From Mycolicibacterium rhodesiae JS60 (GTDB lineage: Bacteria > Actinomycetota > Actinomycetes > Mycobacteriales > Mycobacteriaceae), in assembly GCA_000230935.2 (NCBI GenBank), contig AGIQ01000001.1, positions 1,736,001-1,800,000 on the forward strand: a stretch of 64,000 bases of DNA, read 5' to 3'. The notes beneath the pieces were generated by a model. It ran no database searches. It was not told the origin of the DNA and saw only the letters and a list, made by a program, of their open reading frames with translations. The position numbers were made by a program, and so were the translations under genes. Below are positions 8,729 through 16,764 of this stretch, one piece after another (the first letter of the stretch is position 1; each line of letters begins with the position of its first letter).

Positions 8729-10108
8729 TTGACGATTCACGAAGTAGCACCGCACACCACCGGTCAGGTGCTCACGGATGTCCGCCGTGTCTTTGCCGGC
8801 GGGCGCACCCGCTCGCTCGACTGGCGGCTGCGGCAATTGCAGGGCATTGAGCGGCTGTGCGACGAGCGTGAAGCCGATATCGCCGAGGCGCTGGCGGCCG
8901 ACCTCGGCCGCACCCCGGTGGAAGCGTGGCTGGGTGACGTCGCGTCGACGAAAGCCGAAGCGGCGTTCGCGCGCAAGCACCTGCGGAAATGGATGGCTCG
9001 CCAGCGGGTTTCGTTGCCGGTGGCGCAGCTGCCGGGCCGCGCCTGGATCCAGTACGACCCGCTGGGTGTGGTGCTGGTGATCGGACCGTGGAACTATCCG
9101 TTCTACCTGCTGATGGGTCCGGTCGTCGCCGCGGTTGCGGCAGGCAACGGTGTTGTCATCAAGCCGTCCGAACTCGCTCCGGCGACCTCTGCTCTGGTCG
9201 CGCGTCTGGTGCCGCAATACCTTGATCCAGACGCGATCCGAGTCGTGGAGGGCGACGCCCAGACCACCCAAGATCTGTTGGCCTCGGGGTTCGACCATGC
9301 GTTCTTCACCGGTGGCACCGAGATCGGCCGCAAGATCATGGCCGCGGCCGCCTCGACCCTCACCCCGGTCACCCTCGAGTTGGGCGGCAAGAGCCCGGCC
9401 ATCGTCACAGGCGATGCCGATGTGGACGTCACCGCCCGCCGCCTGGCGTACACCAAGCTGATCAACTCCGGACAAACCTGCATCGCCCCGGACTATGTGC
9501 TCGCCGATGCAACCATTGCAGACGAGCTGGTGGCCAAGATCGTCGCCAACATCGCGGAGTTCCGCAATGCGCCGTCGCTACCCATCATCAACGAACGCCA
9601 ATTCGACCGGCTGACAACGCTGATCGCGACCACCAGCGGCACCGTGGTCGCCGGTGGCGGGTCCGACCGCACCGGGCTGCGCATCGAGCCGACCGTGATC
9701 GTTGATCCCTCGCCCGGCGACGCCGTGATGGCCGACGAGATTTTCGGTCCCATCCTGCCGGTCATGCGTGTCGAATCCGTCGATACCGCTGTCGACTTCG
9801 TCAACTCGCGTCCGAAGCCGTTGGCGCTGTATGTGTTCACCAAGGACTCGGCGGCGGCGCGTGACATCATCGACCGCACGCCATCGGGCGGAGCCGTGGT
9901 CAATCACGCGATGATGCACTGCCTCGTTCCCCAGCTGCCGTTCGGCGGTGTCGGAGCCAGCGGAATGGGTGCCTACCACGGCAAGTGGGGGTTCGAGGCG
10001 CTGTCGCACCGGCGCGCGGTGCTCGCCAAACCGAGCCGGCCCGATCCGTCGATCGTGTACCCGCCGTACAGCAATCGCGCGCTCAAACTCATGAGGAAGT
10101 TGTTCTGA
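8729..10108 (+). CDS. Aldehyde dehydrogenase (ALDH3-like)
   Basis: This 459-residue enzyme carries the nucleotide-binding FTGGTEIGR, the general base motif ELGGKSP and the catalytic cysteine in SGQTCIAPDY. The short length and C-terminal membrane-proximal tail (YPPYSN...) are typical of class 3 / coniferyl-aldehyde-type dehydrogenases. The only in-frame start near the previous stop is TTG at 8729; the GTG at 8721 is out of frame and quickly blocked. The gene ends in TGATG, sharing one base with the ferredoxin start. It likely turns the aldehyde made by the SDR into the acid used by the FadD of the operon. Confidence 0.9.
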   Translation: MTIHEVAPHTTGQVLTDVRRVFAGGRTRSLDWRLRQLQGIERLCDEREADIAEALAADLGRTPVEAWLGDVASTKAEAAFARKHLRKWMARQRVSLPVAQLPGRAWIQYDPLGVVLVIGPWNYPFYLLMGPVVAAVAAGNGVVIKPSELAPATSALVARLVPQYLDPDAIRVVEGDAQTTQDLLASGFDHAFFTGGTEIGRKIMAAAASTLTPVTLELGGKSPAIVTGDADVDVTARRLAYTKLINSGQTCIAPDYVLADATIADELVAKIVANIAEFRNAPSLPIINERQFDRLTTLIATTSGTVVAGGGSDRTGLRIEPTVIVDPSPGDAVMADEIFGPILPVMRVESVDTAVDFVNSRPKPLALYVFTKDSAAARDIIDRTPSGGAVVNHAMMHCLVPQLPFGGVGASGMGAYHGKWGFEALSHRRAVLAKPSRPDPSIVYPPYSNRALKLMRKLF

Positions 10109-10299
10109 TGCGGGTGCACGTCGACCGGACGAAGTGTTCGGGAATCGGGTTGTGCGAGATGGCCGCCCCGGCGATCTTCGAGATCGGCGACGACGGCCAG
10201 TCGCAGGTGATCGATCCCGATCCACCCGAATCCGAACGGAGCGCCGCCGAGGAGGCGGTCTCGAACTGTCCGACCGGAGCCTTGTCGATCGAGAACTGA
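10108..10299 (+). CDS. 3Fe-4S type ferredoxin (P450 redox partner)
   Basis: This 63-residue ferredoxin has Cys10, Cys16 and a distal NCPTGAL cysteine. The residue expected as the second cysteine of a 4Fe-4S site is missing (CSGIGLC), which is the 3Fe-4S pattern of actinobacterial P450 ferredoxins. It overlaps the aldehyde dehydrogenase stop by one base. Such proteins carry electrons from a reductase to a P450. The neighbouring reductase fusion and P450 make the partnership very likely. Confidence 0.92.
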   Translation: MRVHVDRTKCSGIGLCEMAAPAIFEIGDDGQSQVIDPDPPESERSAAEEAVSNCPTGALSIEN

Positions 10300-10338
10300 T
10301 CGACCCAGTTTTCGCGCACCACCACCCAGGAGTATGTC

Positions 10339-11931
10339 GTGGCATTCGTGATCACCCAGAACTGCTGCACCGACGCCAGTTGCGTGCCGGCATGTCCCGT
10401 CGACTGCATACGTCCGGTGCCCGACCCTTCGGGTGTGGGCAACCAGATGCTGTACATCGATCCCGCCGCATGCGTGGACTGCGGGGCCTGCCTGCAGGTG
10501 TGCCCAGTCGGGGCCATCTACTACGAGGACGATCTTCCCGTCGGACAGAAGAAGTTTCAGGACATCAACGCCGAGTTCTTCGACCGGCGGCCACTGGAGA
10601 CCCGCGCGGCGCCACCGGTGACGAAACGGCCCGCCATCGAGTCCGGTGCGCTCCGGGTCGCGATCGTGGGATCCGGCCCGGCGGCCTGCTACGCCGCTGC
10701 CGAACTGTTGGAGAACGACGGCGTCGAGGTGAATGTCTTTGAGCGACTGCCTACCCCGTTCGGGCTCATCAGGTCTGGCGTGGCACCGGACCACCAGCGC
10801 ACCAAAGAAGTCGTCGGCATCTTCGAACCTGCGCTGGGTGGACCGGGCGCAGGGTGCTACTTCAACGTCGCGGTCGGACCCGACATCAGTCACGACGAAC
10901 TCTTGGCCCACCACCACGCCGTCATCTACGCCGTCGGCGCCACTGCCAGCAGTAGTCTGGGCATCCCGGGCGAGCAACTGCGGGGTCACCACGCCGCCGC
11001 CGACATCGTGGCGTGGTACAACGGCCATCCCGACCACGCCGACGAGGACTTGGACCTCGACTCACCTCGCGTGGTGATCATCGGCAACGGCAACGTGGCA
11101 CTCGACGTGGCCCGCGTCTTCCTCATGACACCGGATGCCCTTGCGAACACCGATATCGCCGATCACGCGTTGCGCCGCTTGGCTGCTGGATCCATCGAAG
11201 AGGTCGTCATCCTCGCCCGTCGCGGGGCCGCCGACGCGGCGTTCTCGGTCGGTGAGTTCTTGGCGCTCGGTGAACTCGAAGGCGTCGACATCGCCGTCGA
11301 AGGCGAACTCGGTCATCGTCCCGACGACGACTTCGAGGCTGCGCTCAAATACGACCTGGCTACCGAGTACCGCGACAGGCCGGCCACGTCCGGAAACAAG
11401 CGACTGGTCTTCCGGTTCTCCACCACACCCGTCGAGCTCATCGGGACGACGCGCGTGGAGGGCCTGCGTGTGCGGGAGGGGGAGCGCGAGGAGACCATCG
11501 ACACCTCCCTGGTGCTGCGATCGATCGGCTACCGCGGAACCCCGGTCGCGGACCTGCCATTCGACTCCTCCCGCGGGGTGGTACCCAACGCGGGCGGCCG
11601 GGTGGTGACCGACGGGCAGGCGGTGACCGGTGTATACGTCACGGGCTGGATCAAACGCGGACCCCGCGGGGTCATCGGCACCAACCGCGGTTGTGCGCAC
11701 GAAACGGTCGACGCGTTGTTCGAGGATTTCACCGCCGGCCGGCTCGCGCGGCAGGTCGGCACGAATAGTGACGTGGATGCGCTGTTGGCGACGAGGAACG
11801 TCGCCGTCATCGACTGGCGAGGATGGCGGGCCATCGATGCCGCCGAACGAGACCGAGCCGGCGACAGTGGGCGCCCGCGGGTGAAGTATTGCGACCCAGC
11901 AGAACTGGTGGCTGTAGCGCGCAGACAGTGA
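10339..11931 (+). CDS. Ferredoxin-ferredoxin reductase fusion (FprB-like)
   Basis: This 530-residue protein has an N-terminal 7Fe/8Fe-type ferredoxin domain (residues 1-75: CCTDASCVPACPVDC and later CVDCGACLQVCP) fused to an adrenodoxin-reductase-like FAD/NADP domain. The latter shows VGSGPAACYAA for FAD, GNGNVALDVAR for NADP and a C-terminal TGWIKRGPRGVIGTN motif. This is the architecture of mycobacterial FprB. The start is GTG with AGGAG at 10328-10332. It would pass electrons from NADPH to the 3Fe-4S ferredoxin and the P450s. A dedicated FprB-like copy inside a catabolic operon is worth noting, because the housekeeping gene is normally elsewhere. Confidence 0.9.
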   Translation: MAFVITQNCCTDASCVPACPVDCIRPVPDPSGVGNQMLYIDPAACVDCGACLQVCPVGAIYYEDDLPVGQKKFQDINAEFFDRRPLETRAAPPVTKRPAIESGALRVAIVGSGPAACYAAAELLENDGVEVNVFERLPTPFGLIRSGVAPDHQRTKEVVGIFEPALGGPGAGCYFNVAVGPDISHDELLAHHHAVIYAVGATASSSLGIPGEQLRGHHAAADIVAWYNGHPDHADEDLDLDSPRVVIIGNGNVALDVARVFLMTPDALANTDIADHALRRLAAGSIEEVVILARRGAADAAFSVGEFLALGELEGVDIAVEGELGHRPDDDFEAALKYDLATEYRDRPATSGNKRLVFRFSTTPVELIGTTRVEGLRVREGEREETIDTSLVLRSIGYRGTPVADLPFDSSRGVVPNAGGRVVTDGQAVTGVYVTGWIKRGPRGVIGTNRGCAHETVDALFEDFTAGRLARQVGTNSDVDALLATRNVAVIDWRGWRAIDAAERDRAGDSGRPRVKYCDPAELVAVARRQ

Positions 11932-12620
11932 TGACGCCCACCCGCAACCTCATGCTGCTGGTCTGGACCGGGCCGGTCGGCATCGGGTTGGTCCTGCTCG
12001 GGTGGATGATTCTCGCCGGTTTCCTGCCGCCACCGTCGCCGACGATCACCGGCGTCGGCCTGACCGAGCTGTGGTCAGATCACAGCAACCTCAAGCGCGC
12101 AGGCATGGTCTTGTGCATCTGGGGTGGCAGCATGTATGTCCCGTTCACGGTTGCGGTCGGAATTCTGTTGCGTCGCAGTCAGTCCGAGCACGCGGTGCTG
12201 GCCACGGCGCAGACGGCCCTCGGCACATTCGGGACGGTGTTCTTCACGCTGAACTTTGTGATCTTGTCCGCGGTCGCCTACCGGCCCGACCTCCCGCCGC
12301 AGGTGCTCCAGCCGCTGCACGACCTCGGCTTCATCATGACGTTCTCGCCGGTCGCGCCGTTCACCTTCCAGTACTTCGCCGTTGGTGTGGCAATCCTGCA
12401 AGACACCTCGCCGCGACCACTGTTCGCGCGTTGGGTCGGTTACGCCAACCTCTGGGTAGGCCTGCTCTTGATTCCGGCGTGCGCGATCCCGTTCTTCAAG
12501 ACTGGCCCGATGGCCTGGAACGGGGTACTGGCATTCTGGATCCCGGTGGCGGTCTTCGTGGCCTGGTTCTTCATCATGTTCGCCACGATGCGCCGAGCGG
12601 TGAAGGCGGTCAGCGCGTAG
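11931..12620 (+). CDS. Uncharacterised multi-spanning membrane protein, P450-linked family, copy 4
   Basis: This 229-residue protein closes the operon and shares one base with the reductase stop (TGATG). It carries the family landmarks GFLPPPSP, FARWVGY and TGPMAWNGV and about six membrane segments. An in-frame opening upstream only covers the end of the reductase gene. Its 3' end overlaps the convergent acyl-CoA dehydrogenase gene by 11 bp. Location in the same transcription unit as the whole P450 redox chain is the strongest clue that the family works with P450 oxidation. Confidence 0.8.
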   Translation: MTPTRNLMLLVWTGPVGIGLVLLGWMILAGFLPPPSPTITGVGLTELWSDHSNLKRAGMVLCIWGGSMYVPFTVAVGILLRRSQSEHAVLATAQTALGTFGTVFFTLNFVILSAVAYRPDLPPQVLQPLHDLGFIMTFSPVAPFTFQYFAVGVAILQDTSPRPLFARWVGYANLWVGLLLIPACAIPFFKTGPMAWNGVLAFWIPVAVFVAWFFIMFATMRRAVKAVSA

Positions 12621-13767
12621 AGCCGGCGATCTCGCGGCCGATGATCTCCTTCATGATCTCGGTGGTTCCGCCGTAGATCGTCTTGACCCGGGTGTCCAGA
12701 TACGCTCGCGCAACCGGGTATTCGGTCATATAGCCATAGCCGCCGTGCAGCTGCAGGCAGCGATCGATCACGCGCTTCTGCAGCTCGCTGACATACCACT
12801 TGCCCTTGGCGGCATCCACCGGCGTCAACTCGCCCGCGTTGTAGGCCAGCACCGAAGTGTCGACGTAGGCCGCGACGATGTCGATCTCGGTACCCATCTC
12901 GGCCAGTTCGAAGCGCACGTGCTGCTTGTCGGTCAGCGGGCCGCCGAACGCCTGGCGGGATTGGCAGTAGTCCACGGTCAGCTCGAAGATCGCGCGTGTG
13001 GTGGCGATGGCCTCCGCGGTCACCCCGAGGCGCTCGCGCGGCAGATGACTCATCAGGTACTGCAAGCCGAGACCGGGCTCGCCGAGCAGGTTGGCCGCCG
13101 GCACGACCGCGTCGTGGAAGAACAGCTCCGCGGTGTCCTGTCCGGGCAGGCCGATCTTGTCGAGCTTGCGTCCGCGTTCGAAGCCGGGCGTGTCACGTTC
13201 CACCACGAACAGGCTGAAATCGCGGGAGCCGCCGGTGCTATCGGTGCGGGCGGCCACGACGACGACGTCGGCCATGATTCCGCTCGAGATGAACGTCTTC
13301 TGGCCGTTGAGGATCCAGTGATCGCCGTCGCGTTGCGCGGTGGTACGGATACCGCGCAGGTCGCTACCCGCACCGGGTTCGGTCATCGCCAGTGCACCGA
13401 CGATTTCACCGGCGACGAACCCTGGCAGCCAACGCTGCTTCTGCTCGTCGTTGGTGAGGTCGAGCAGGTAGTGCAGCACGAGATCGTCCTGCAGACTGAT
13501 CGTCACGCCGAAGGACAGGGCGTTGACCCTGGCGATCTCCTCGCACACCACCATGCGGTAGCGGTAGTCGGGTTCGCCGGCTCCGCCGTACTGCTCGCCG
13601 ATCTGTAGCGCGTAGATGCCGGCCTTGGCGGCACGCGCGAACACCGAACGATCGATCCACCGGTTGTGGTCCCAGTCCTGTTGGTGCGGAACGACTTCGC
13701 GGGCCAAGAACTCGCGCACGGTCTCTCGGTAAGCCTCATGGTCGGGGCCGTACAGCGAACGCTGCAT
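12610..13767 (-). CDS. Acyl-CoA dehydrogenase (FadE type)
   Basis: This 385-residue flavoenzyme catalyses alpha,beta-dehydrogenation of an acyl-CoA. It shows MTEPGAGSDLRG in the middle domain, GQKTFISSG, LHGGYGYM, and IYGGTTEIMKE near the C-terminus. The start chosen is the ATG one base after the thiolase stop (MQRSLYGPDHEAYR); a longer frame runs back into the thiolase and is not supported. It forms a two-gene operon with the thiolase, convergent to the P450 operon. The likely role is beta-oxidation of the CoA ester made by the facing FadD. Confidence 0.92.
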   Translation of the reverse strand: MQRSLYGPDHEAYRETVREFLAREVVPHQQDWDHNRWIDRSVFARAAKAGIYALQIGEQYGGAGEPDYRYRMVVCEEIARVNALSFGVTISLQDDLVLHYLLDLTNDEQKQRWLPGFVAGEIVGALAMTEPGAGSDLRGIRTTAQRDGDHWILNGQKTFISSGIMADVVVVAARTDSTGGSRDFSLFVVERDTPGFERGRKLDKIGLPGQDTAELFFHDAVVPAANLLGEPGLGLQYLMSHLPRERLGVTAEAIATTRAIFELTVDYCQSRQAFGGPLTDKQHVRFELAEMGTEIDIVAAYVDTSVLAYNAGELTPVDAAKGKWYVSELQKRVIDRCLQLHGGYGYMTEYPVARAYLDTRVKTIYGGTTEIMKEIIGREIAGSTR

Positions 13768-13768
13768 G

Positions 13769-14920
13769 TCAGAGCCGTTCGATGATGGTGACGTTGGCCT
13801 GTCCGCCGCCTTCACACATCGTCTGCAGACCGTAGCGACCGCCGGTGCGCTCCAGCTCGTGCAGCAGGGACGTCATCAGTCGTGCGCCGGTGCAGCCGAT
13901 CGGGTGGCCCAGCGCGATGGCGCCGCCATTGGGATTGACGGTATCGGGGTCGGCCTCGGTCTCGGCCAGCCACGCGAGCACCACCGGTGCGAAAGCCTCG
14001 TTGATCTCGACGGCGTCGATGTCGGCGATCGACATTCCGGTGCGCTTCAAGGCATGTTGGGTCGCCGGGATGGGGGCGGTGAGCATCATCACCGGATCCG
14101 CACCGCGCACCGACATGTGGTGAATCCGGGCGCGGGGAGTCAGATCGAAGCGGTCGACGGCCGCCTGCGAGGCGATCAGCAGTCCGGCCGCACCGTCGGA
14201 GATCTGGCTGGCCACAGCGGCCGTCAGGACGCCGCCTTCGACCAGCGTCGGCAGGCCGGCCATCTTCTCCAGCGAGGTGTCGGCCCGGGGGCCCTCGTCG
14301 ACGCTGACGCCGGCGTACGGGGTGATTTCCCGCTCGAAACGGCCCTCGGCGATCGCGGCGAGTGCGCGCTGGTGGCTGGCGAAGGCGAAACGCTCGTTAT
14401 CTTCGCGCGACAGCTTCCAGTGCGCTGCGATCATTTCCGCACCGCGGAACTGGGAGATCTCCTGGTCGCCGTAGCGGTCCAGCCAGCCCTGGCAACCGGT
14501 CCAGGGATCCACCGATCCGAACGGCTCACCGGCGCCGAAGGCGCTGAGGATCGGGTACTGGCTCATCTTCTGCACGCCGCCGGCGACAATCAGATCGGCC
14601 GTCCCGCTCATCACGCCTTGAGCGGCGAAATGCACTGCCTGCTGGGCGGATCCGCACTGGCGGTCGATCGTCACACCGGGCACGGACTCGGGCAGACCCG
14701 CGGCCAGAGCGGCCGTGCGGGCGATGTCGCCGGCCTGGGAGCCGATGTTGTCCAGGCAGCCGAGAATGACGTCGTCGATCGCCGCCGGATCGATGTCGTG
14801 ACGCCCGACGAGCGTCTTGATCACGTGTGCTGCCATATCGGCTGGGTGCACGCCGGCCAACCCGCCCTTGCGCTTGCCGACAGGGGTACGGACAGCGTCG
14901 ATGATGTATGCCTCAGTCAC
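13769..14920 (-). CDS. Thiolase (acetyl-CoA C-acyltransferase)
   Basis: This 383-residue thiolase cleaves a 3-ketoacyl-CoA. The nucleophilic cysteine lies in DRQCGSAQQA, with NEAFAPV, the GGAIALGHPIGCTGAR box and the C-terminal base cysteine in CEGGGQAN. The start is GTG. It is the first gene of an operon with the acyl-CoA dehydrogenase, and an AACCG/CGGTT palindrome lies about 30 bp upstream. No enoyl-CoA hydratase or hydroxyacyl-CoA dehydrogenase is in this cluster, so those steps must be supplied from elsewhere. Confidence 0.93.
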   Translation of the reverse strand: MTEAYIIDAVRTPVGKRKGGLAGVHPADMAAHVIKTLVGRHDIDPAAIDDVILGCLDNIGSQAGDIARTAALAAGLPESVPGVTIDRQCGSAQQAVHFAAQGVMSGTADLIVAGGVQKMSQYPILSAFGAGEPFGSVDPWTGCQGWLDRYGDQEISQFRGAEMIAAHWKLSREDNERFAFASHQRALAAIAEGRFEREITPYAGVSVDEGPRADTSLEKMAGLPTLVEGGVLTAAVASQISDGAAGLLIASQAAVDRFDLTPRARIHHMSVRGADPVMMLTAPIPATQHALKRTGMSIADIDAVEINEAFAPVVLAWLAETEADPDTVNPNGGAIALGHPIGCTGARLMTSLLHELERTGGRYGLQTMCEGGGQANVTIIERL

Positions 14921-14947
14921 CCGATTAATTTAACATAGAATCAAAAA

Positions 14948-14961
14948 AACCGGAATCGGTT
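14948..14961. promoter_or_regulatory. Palindrome AACCG-N4-CGGTT upstream of the thiolase operon
   Basis: A perfect inverted repeat with 5-bp arms and a GAAT spacer lies 28-41 bp upstream of the thiolase GTG, next to an AT-rich stretch that could hold the -10 region. The TetR gene immediately upstream is a natural candidate to bind it. No second copy was noticed in the other promoters of this window. Confidence 0.4.
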
Positions 14962-15031
14962 GGCCAGCGTGCGACGTCTCGTCGATAGCTCCACCGATGC
15001 CGCCCACGCTCGACCTGCAGCGACTGACCTG

Positions 15032-15706
15032 CTAGGTGGCCCGGGGCGGGCGCTTGCGCCGAGCGGTGGTTCCAGCCGGCGGACTGATGCCATTGCGCAC
15101 GATCTCCTGGGCGTTGGCGACGATGGTGTCGAGGGACCCGCGTTTCGGGTCCCACCATTCCGCCGCCCAGTTCAATGCGCCCAGAACAAGACCCCGCACA
15201 ACCCTCGGATCGAGGTCGGCGCGCATCTCGCCGTCGGCCGTTGCGTCGTCGAATAGTCGCTGCCAGATTCGCCCGTAGGCCGCACTTTCCTTCTCCTGCC
15301 GGGCGCGGAGGCGCTCGGGAATCTGACCTGAGTTACGAATCGTGGCCGTCGCATAGTCCGAAAGCTCCAGCTCGTGGCGCAGGTGAGCTTCCACTGCCGC
15401 CATGATGCGGTCCAATGGCGGGGTGCCGCCCGGCAACGCGTCGAGGGTCTCCTGAAGATGCCGCCGCATATCGCTGATGCCGCAGAACATCACCTCTTCG
15501 ATGAGGTCCTCGCGGGAGGTGAAGTAGTAATAGATCGCCGGCGCCTGCAGCTCGGCGTATTCGGCGACGTCGGACAGCCGCGTCCCGGCGAAGCCCTTGA
15601 CGCTGAGAACGTGCGCCGCGGCGTCGAGAATGCGCTGGCGCGTACGTTGAGACTTCGACTCGCCATCGGAGTCGGCAGATGCAGTCGCCGCGGATTTTCT
15701 AGGCAT
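15032..15706 (-). CDS. TetR-family regulator next to the thiolase operon
   Basis: This 224-residue protein has an N-terminal helix-turn-helix of TetR type (RTRQRILDAAAHVL, then LSDVAEYAELQAPAIYYYF at about 42-60) and a helical ligand-binding domain. The C-terminus is a basic tail. It reads in the same direction as the thiolase-dehydrogenase operon, 111 bp upstream of it, so it probably controls the P450/beta-oxidation island in response to an acyl-CoA or the substrate. The target is inferred from position only. Confidence 0.88.
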   Translation of the reverse strand: MPRKSAATASADSDGESKSQRTRQRILDAAAHVLSVKGFAGTRLSDVAEYAELQAPAIYYYFTSREDLIEEVMFCGISDMRRHLQETLDALPGGTPPLDRIMAAVEAHLRHELELSDYATATIRNSGQIPERLRARQEKESAAYGRIWQRLFDDATADGEMRADLDPRVVRGLVLGALNWAAEWWDPKRGSLDTIVANAQEIVRNGISPPAGTTARRKRPPRAT

Positions 15707-15806
15707 CGTTCAATGATATTGCCCAGGCGTCGGCCCAGTGGAAAGGCCCCGCGTATCCCTTGCTGGACAACACCTGCGCCGCGGGCGGTCGCGTAATCGA
15801 TCGTTA

Positions 15807-16292
15807 TCAGGCCGGCTGGCCGTAAACCGCCACCAGAACCGAGCGGTCGAGGCTGTTCACCGACCAGACGCCGATCGCGGTGTTCGCGCAGTCGGACATG
15901 ATCGCGAAATCCGTGGGGTCGTAATACCACTGGTTGATGACGTCGATGTTGTTGATCGCCAGCGCCGGGTTGATGGCCACGGTCTGGGCGACCTTGCCGT
16001 TGAAACCGGCTGCGGCAGCGCGGCTCTGCGGGGTGGAGCCGTCGGATCCCAGATCGCCGTCGAGCGTCCGGTTGTTGAGGACGTCATTGGCGTGCCACTC
16101 CGCGGCCAGCGTCAGGGCGGGATTCTTCTTGATGTCCGTGGAACACCCGGCCTGGTGCTGGACGGTGTAGACGTTGGCGACCACCCCGTTGTTGAGGCGG
16201 GTGTTGTCAGCGTGTGCGGCCGGGGCGCCGGCAACTGCCAGCAGCGTCGTCGCGCCAACGGCGCTCGCGGCTTGGATAGCTTTTCCTACCAA
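15807..16292 (-). CDS. Secreted CAP-domain (SCP/TAPS-like) protein
   Basis: This 161-residue protein has a signal peptide with cleavage expected after PAAHA. The mature part shows the short CAP fold common in mycobacteria: NPALTLAAEWHANDVLNNR and a C-terminal IGVWSVNSLDRSVLVAVYG. The start is TTG with an AAGGAAAG ribosome site. It follows a DUF732 gene by 12 bp on the same strand and is likely co-transcribed. The biochemical function of these small mycobacterial CAP proteins is not established. Confidence 0.82.
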   Translation of the reverse strand: MVGKAIQAASAVGATTLLAVAGAPAAHADNTRLNNGVVANVYTVQHQAGCSTDIKKNPALTLAAEWHANDVLNNRTLDGDLGSDGSTPQSRAAAAGFNGKVAQTVAINPALAINNIDVINQWYYDPTDFAIMSDCANTAIGVWSVNSLDRSVLVAVYGQPA

Positions 16293-16304
16293 CGTCTTTC
16301 CTTA

Positions 16305-16673
16305 CTATGTGGACGGTACGTAGCCGGCCGCGGACTGGCGGAGCTGCCAGATCGCGGCGGGGCACAGTTCCTGAGCGGACTGGCTGATCAGATACGACGC
16401 CTGGAATTCGTCGCTGGTGTTGAAGTCGGCCTTGATGTTGTTGACCAACTGGCCGTAGCTCACCCCGGAGTTGATCTGATCGCAGACGCCATTGCCGTAG
16501 GCCAGCGCGGCGTCGGCATTGGGAAAGTTGTAACCCGGCCGGACGGTGACGTTGATCAGATAGCCGATGTTGTCGGCACGGGCAGGTTGGGCGGTGGTCA
16601 GCACGCCCACCGTGCCCACGGCGGCCAAGGTGCCGGCAATCAGCAGGCGGGGTTTTGAGCTAGGCATTCCCAT
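16305..16673 (-). CDS. Secreted DUF732-family protein
   Basis: This 122-residue protein has a signal peptide ending around QPARA, followed by a small helical DUF732 domain. The domain has two conserved cysteines (NGVCDQI and QELCPAA) that probably form a disulfide. DUF732 proteins are abundant in mycobacterial secretomes and have no assigned activity. It is probably the first gene of a two-gene unit with the CAP-domain gene. Confidence 0.83.
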   Translation of the reverse strand: MGMPSSKPRLLIAGTLAAVGTVGVLTTAQPARADNIGYLINVTVRPGYNFPNADAALAYGNGVCDQINSGVSYGQLVNNIKADFNTSDEFQASYLISQSAQELCPAAIWQLRQSAAGYVPST

Positions 16674-16752
16674 ATTGTCCCATGGTTGATCGGCGCAGGT
16701 CGGGGAGTACTGGCGATCCGCGCAATATACATCGACGCACCCCCTGGTGATC

Positions 16753-16758
16753 TAGTAT
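16753..16758 (+). promoter_or_regulatory. -10 element TAGTAT, leaderless start of the secreted-protein gene
   Basis: TAGTAT matches the TANNNT mycobacterial -10 consensus and ends 6 bp before the ATG at 16765. Transcription would therefore begin at or just before the start codon, giving a leaderless mRNA. No convincing Shine-Dalgarno sequence is present, which agrees with this reading. Confidence 0.45.
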
Positions 16759-16764
16759 TCGGCC

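Noticed and set aside
13769..14938. 390-residue plus-strand open frame opposite the thiolase
   Set aside because: Complementary shadow of a clear thiolase gene.
15705..15717. ATCGTTCAATGAT near-palindrome at the TetR start
   Set aside because: It overlaps the start codon and is imperfect; too weak to call an operator.
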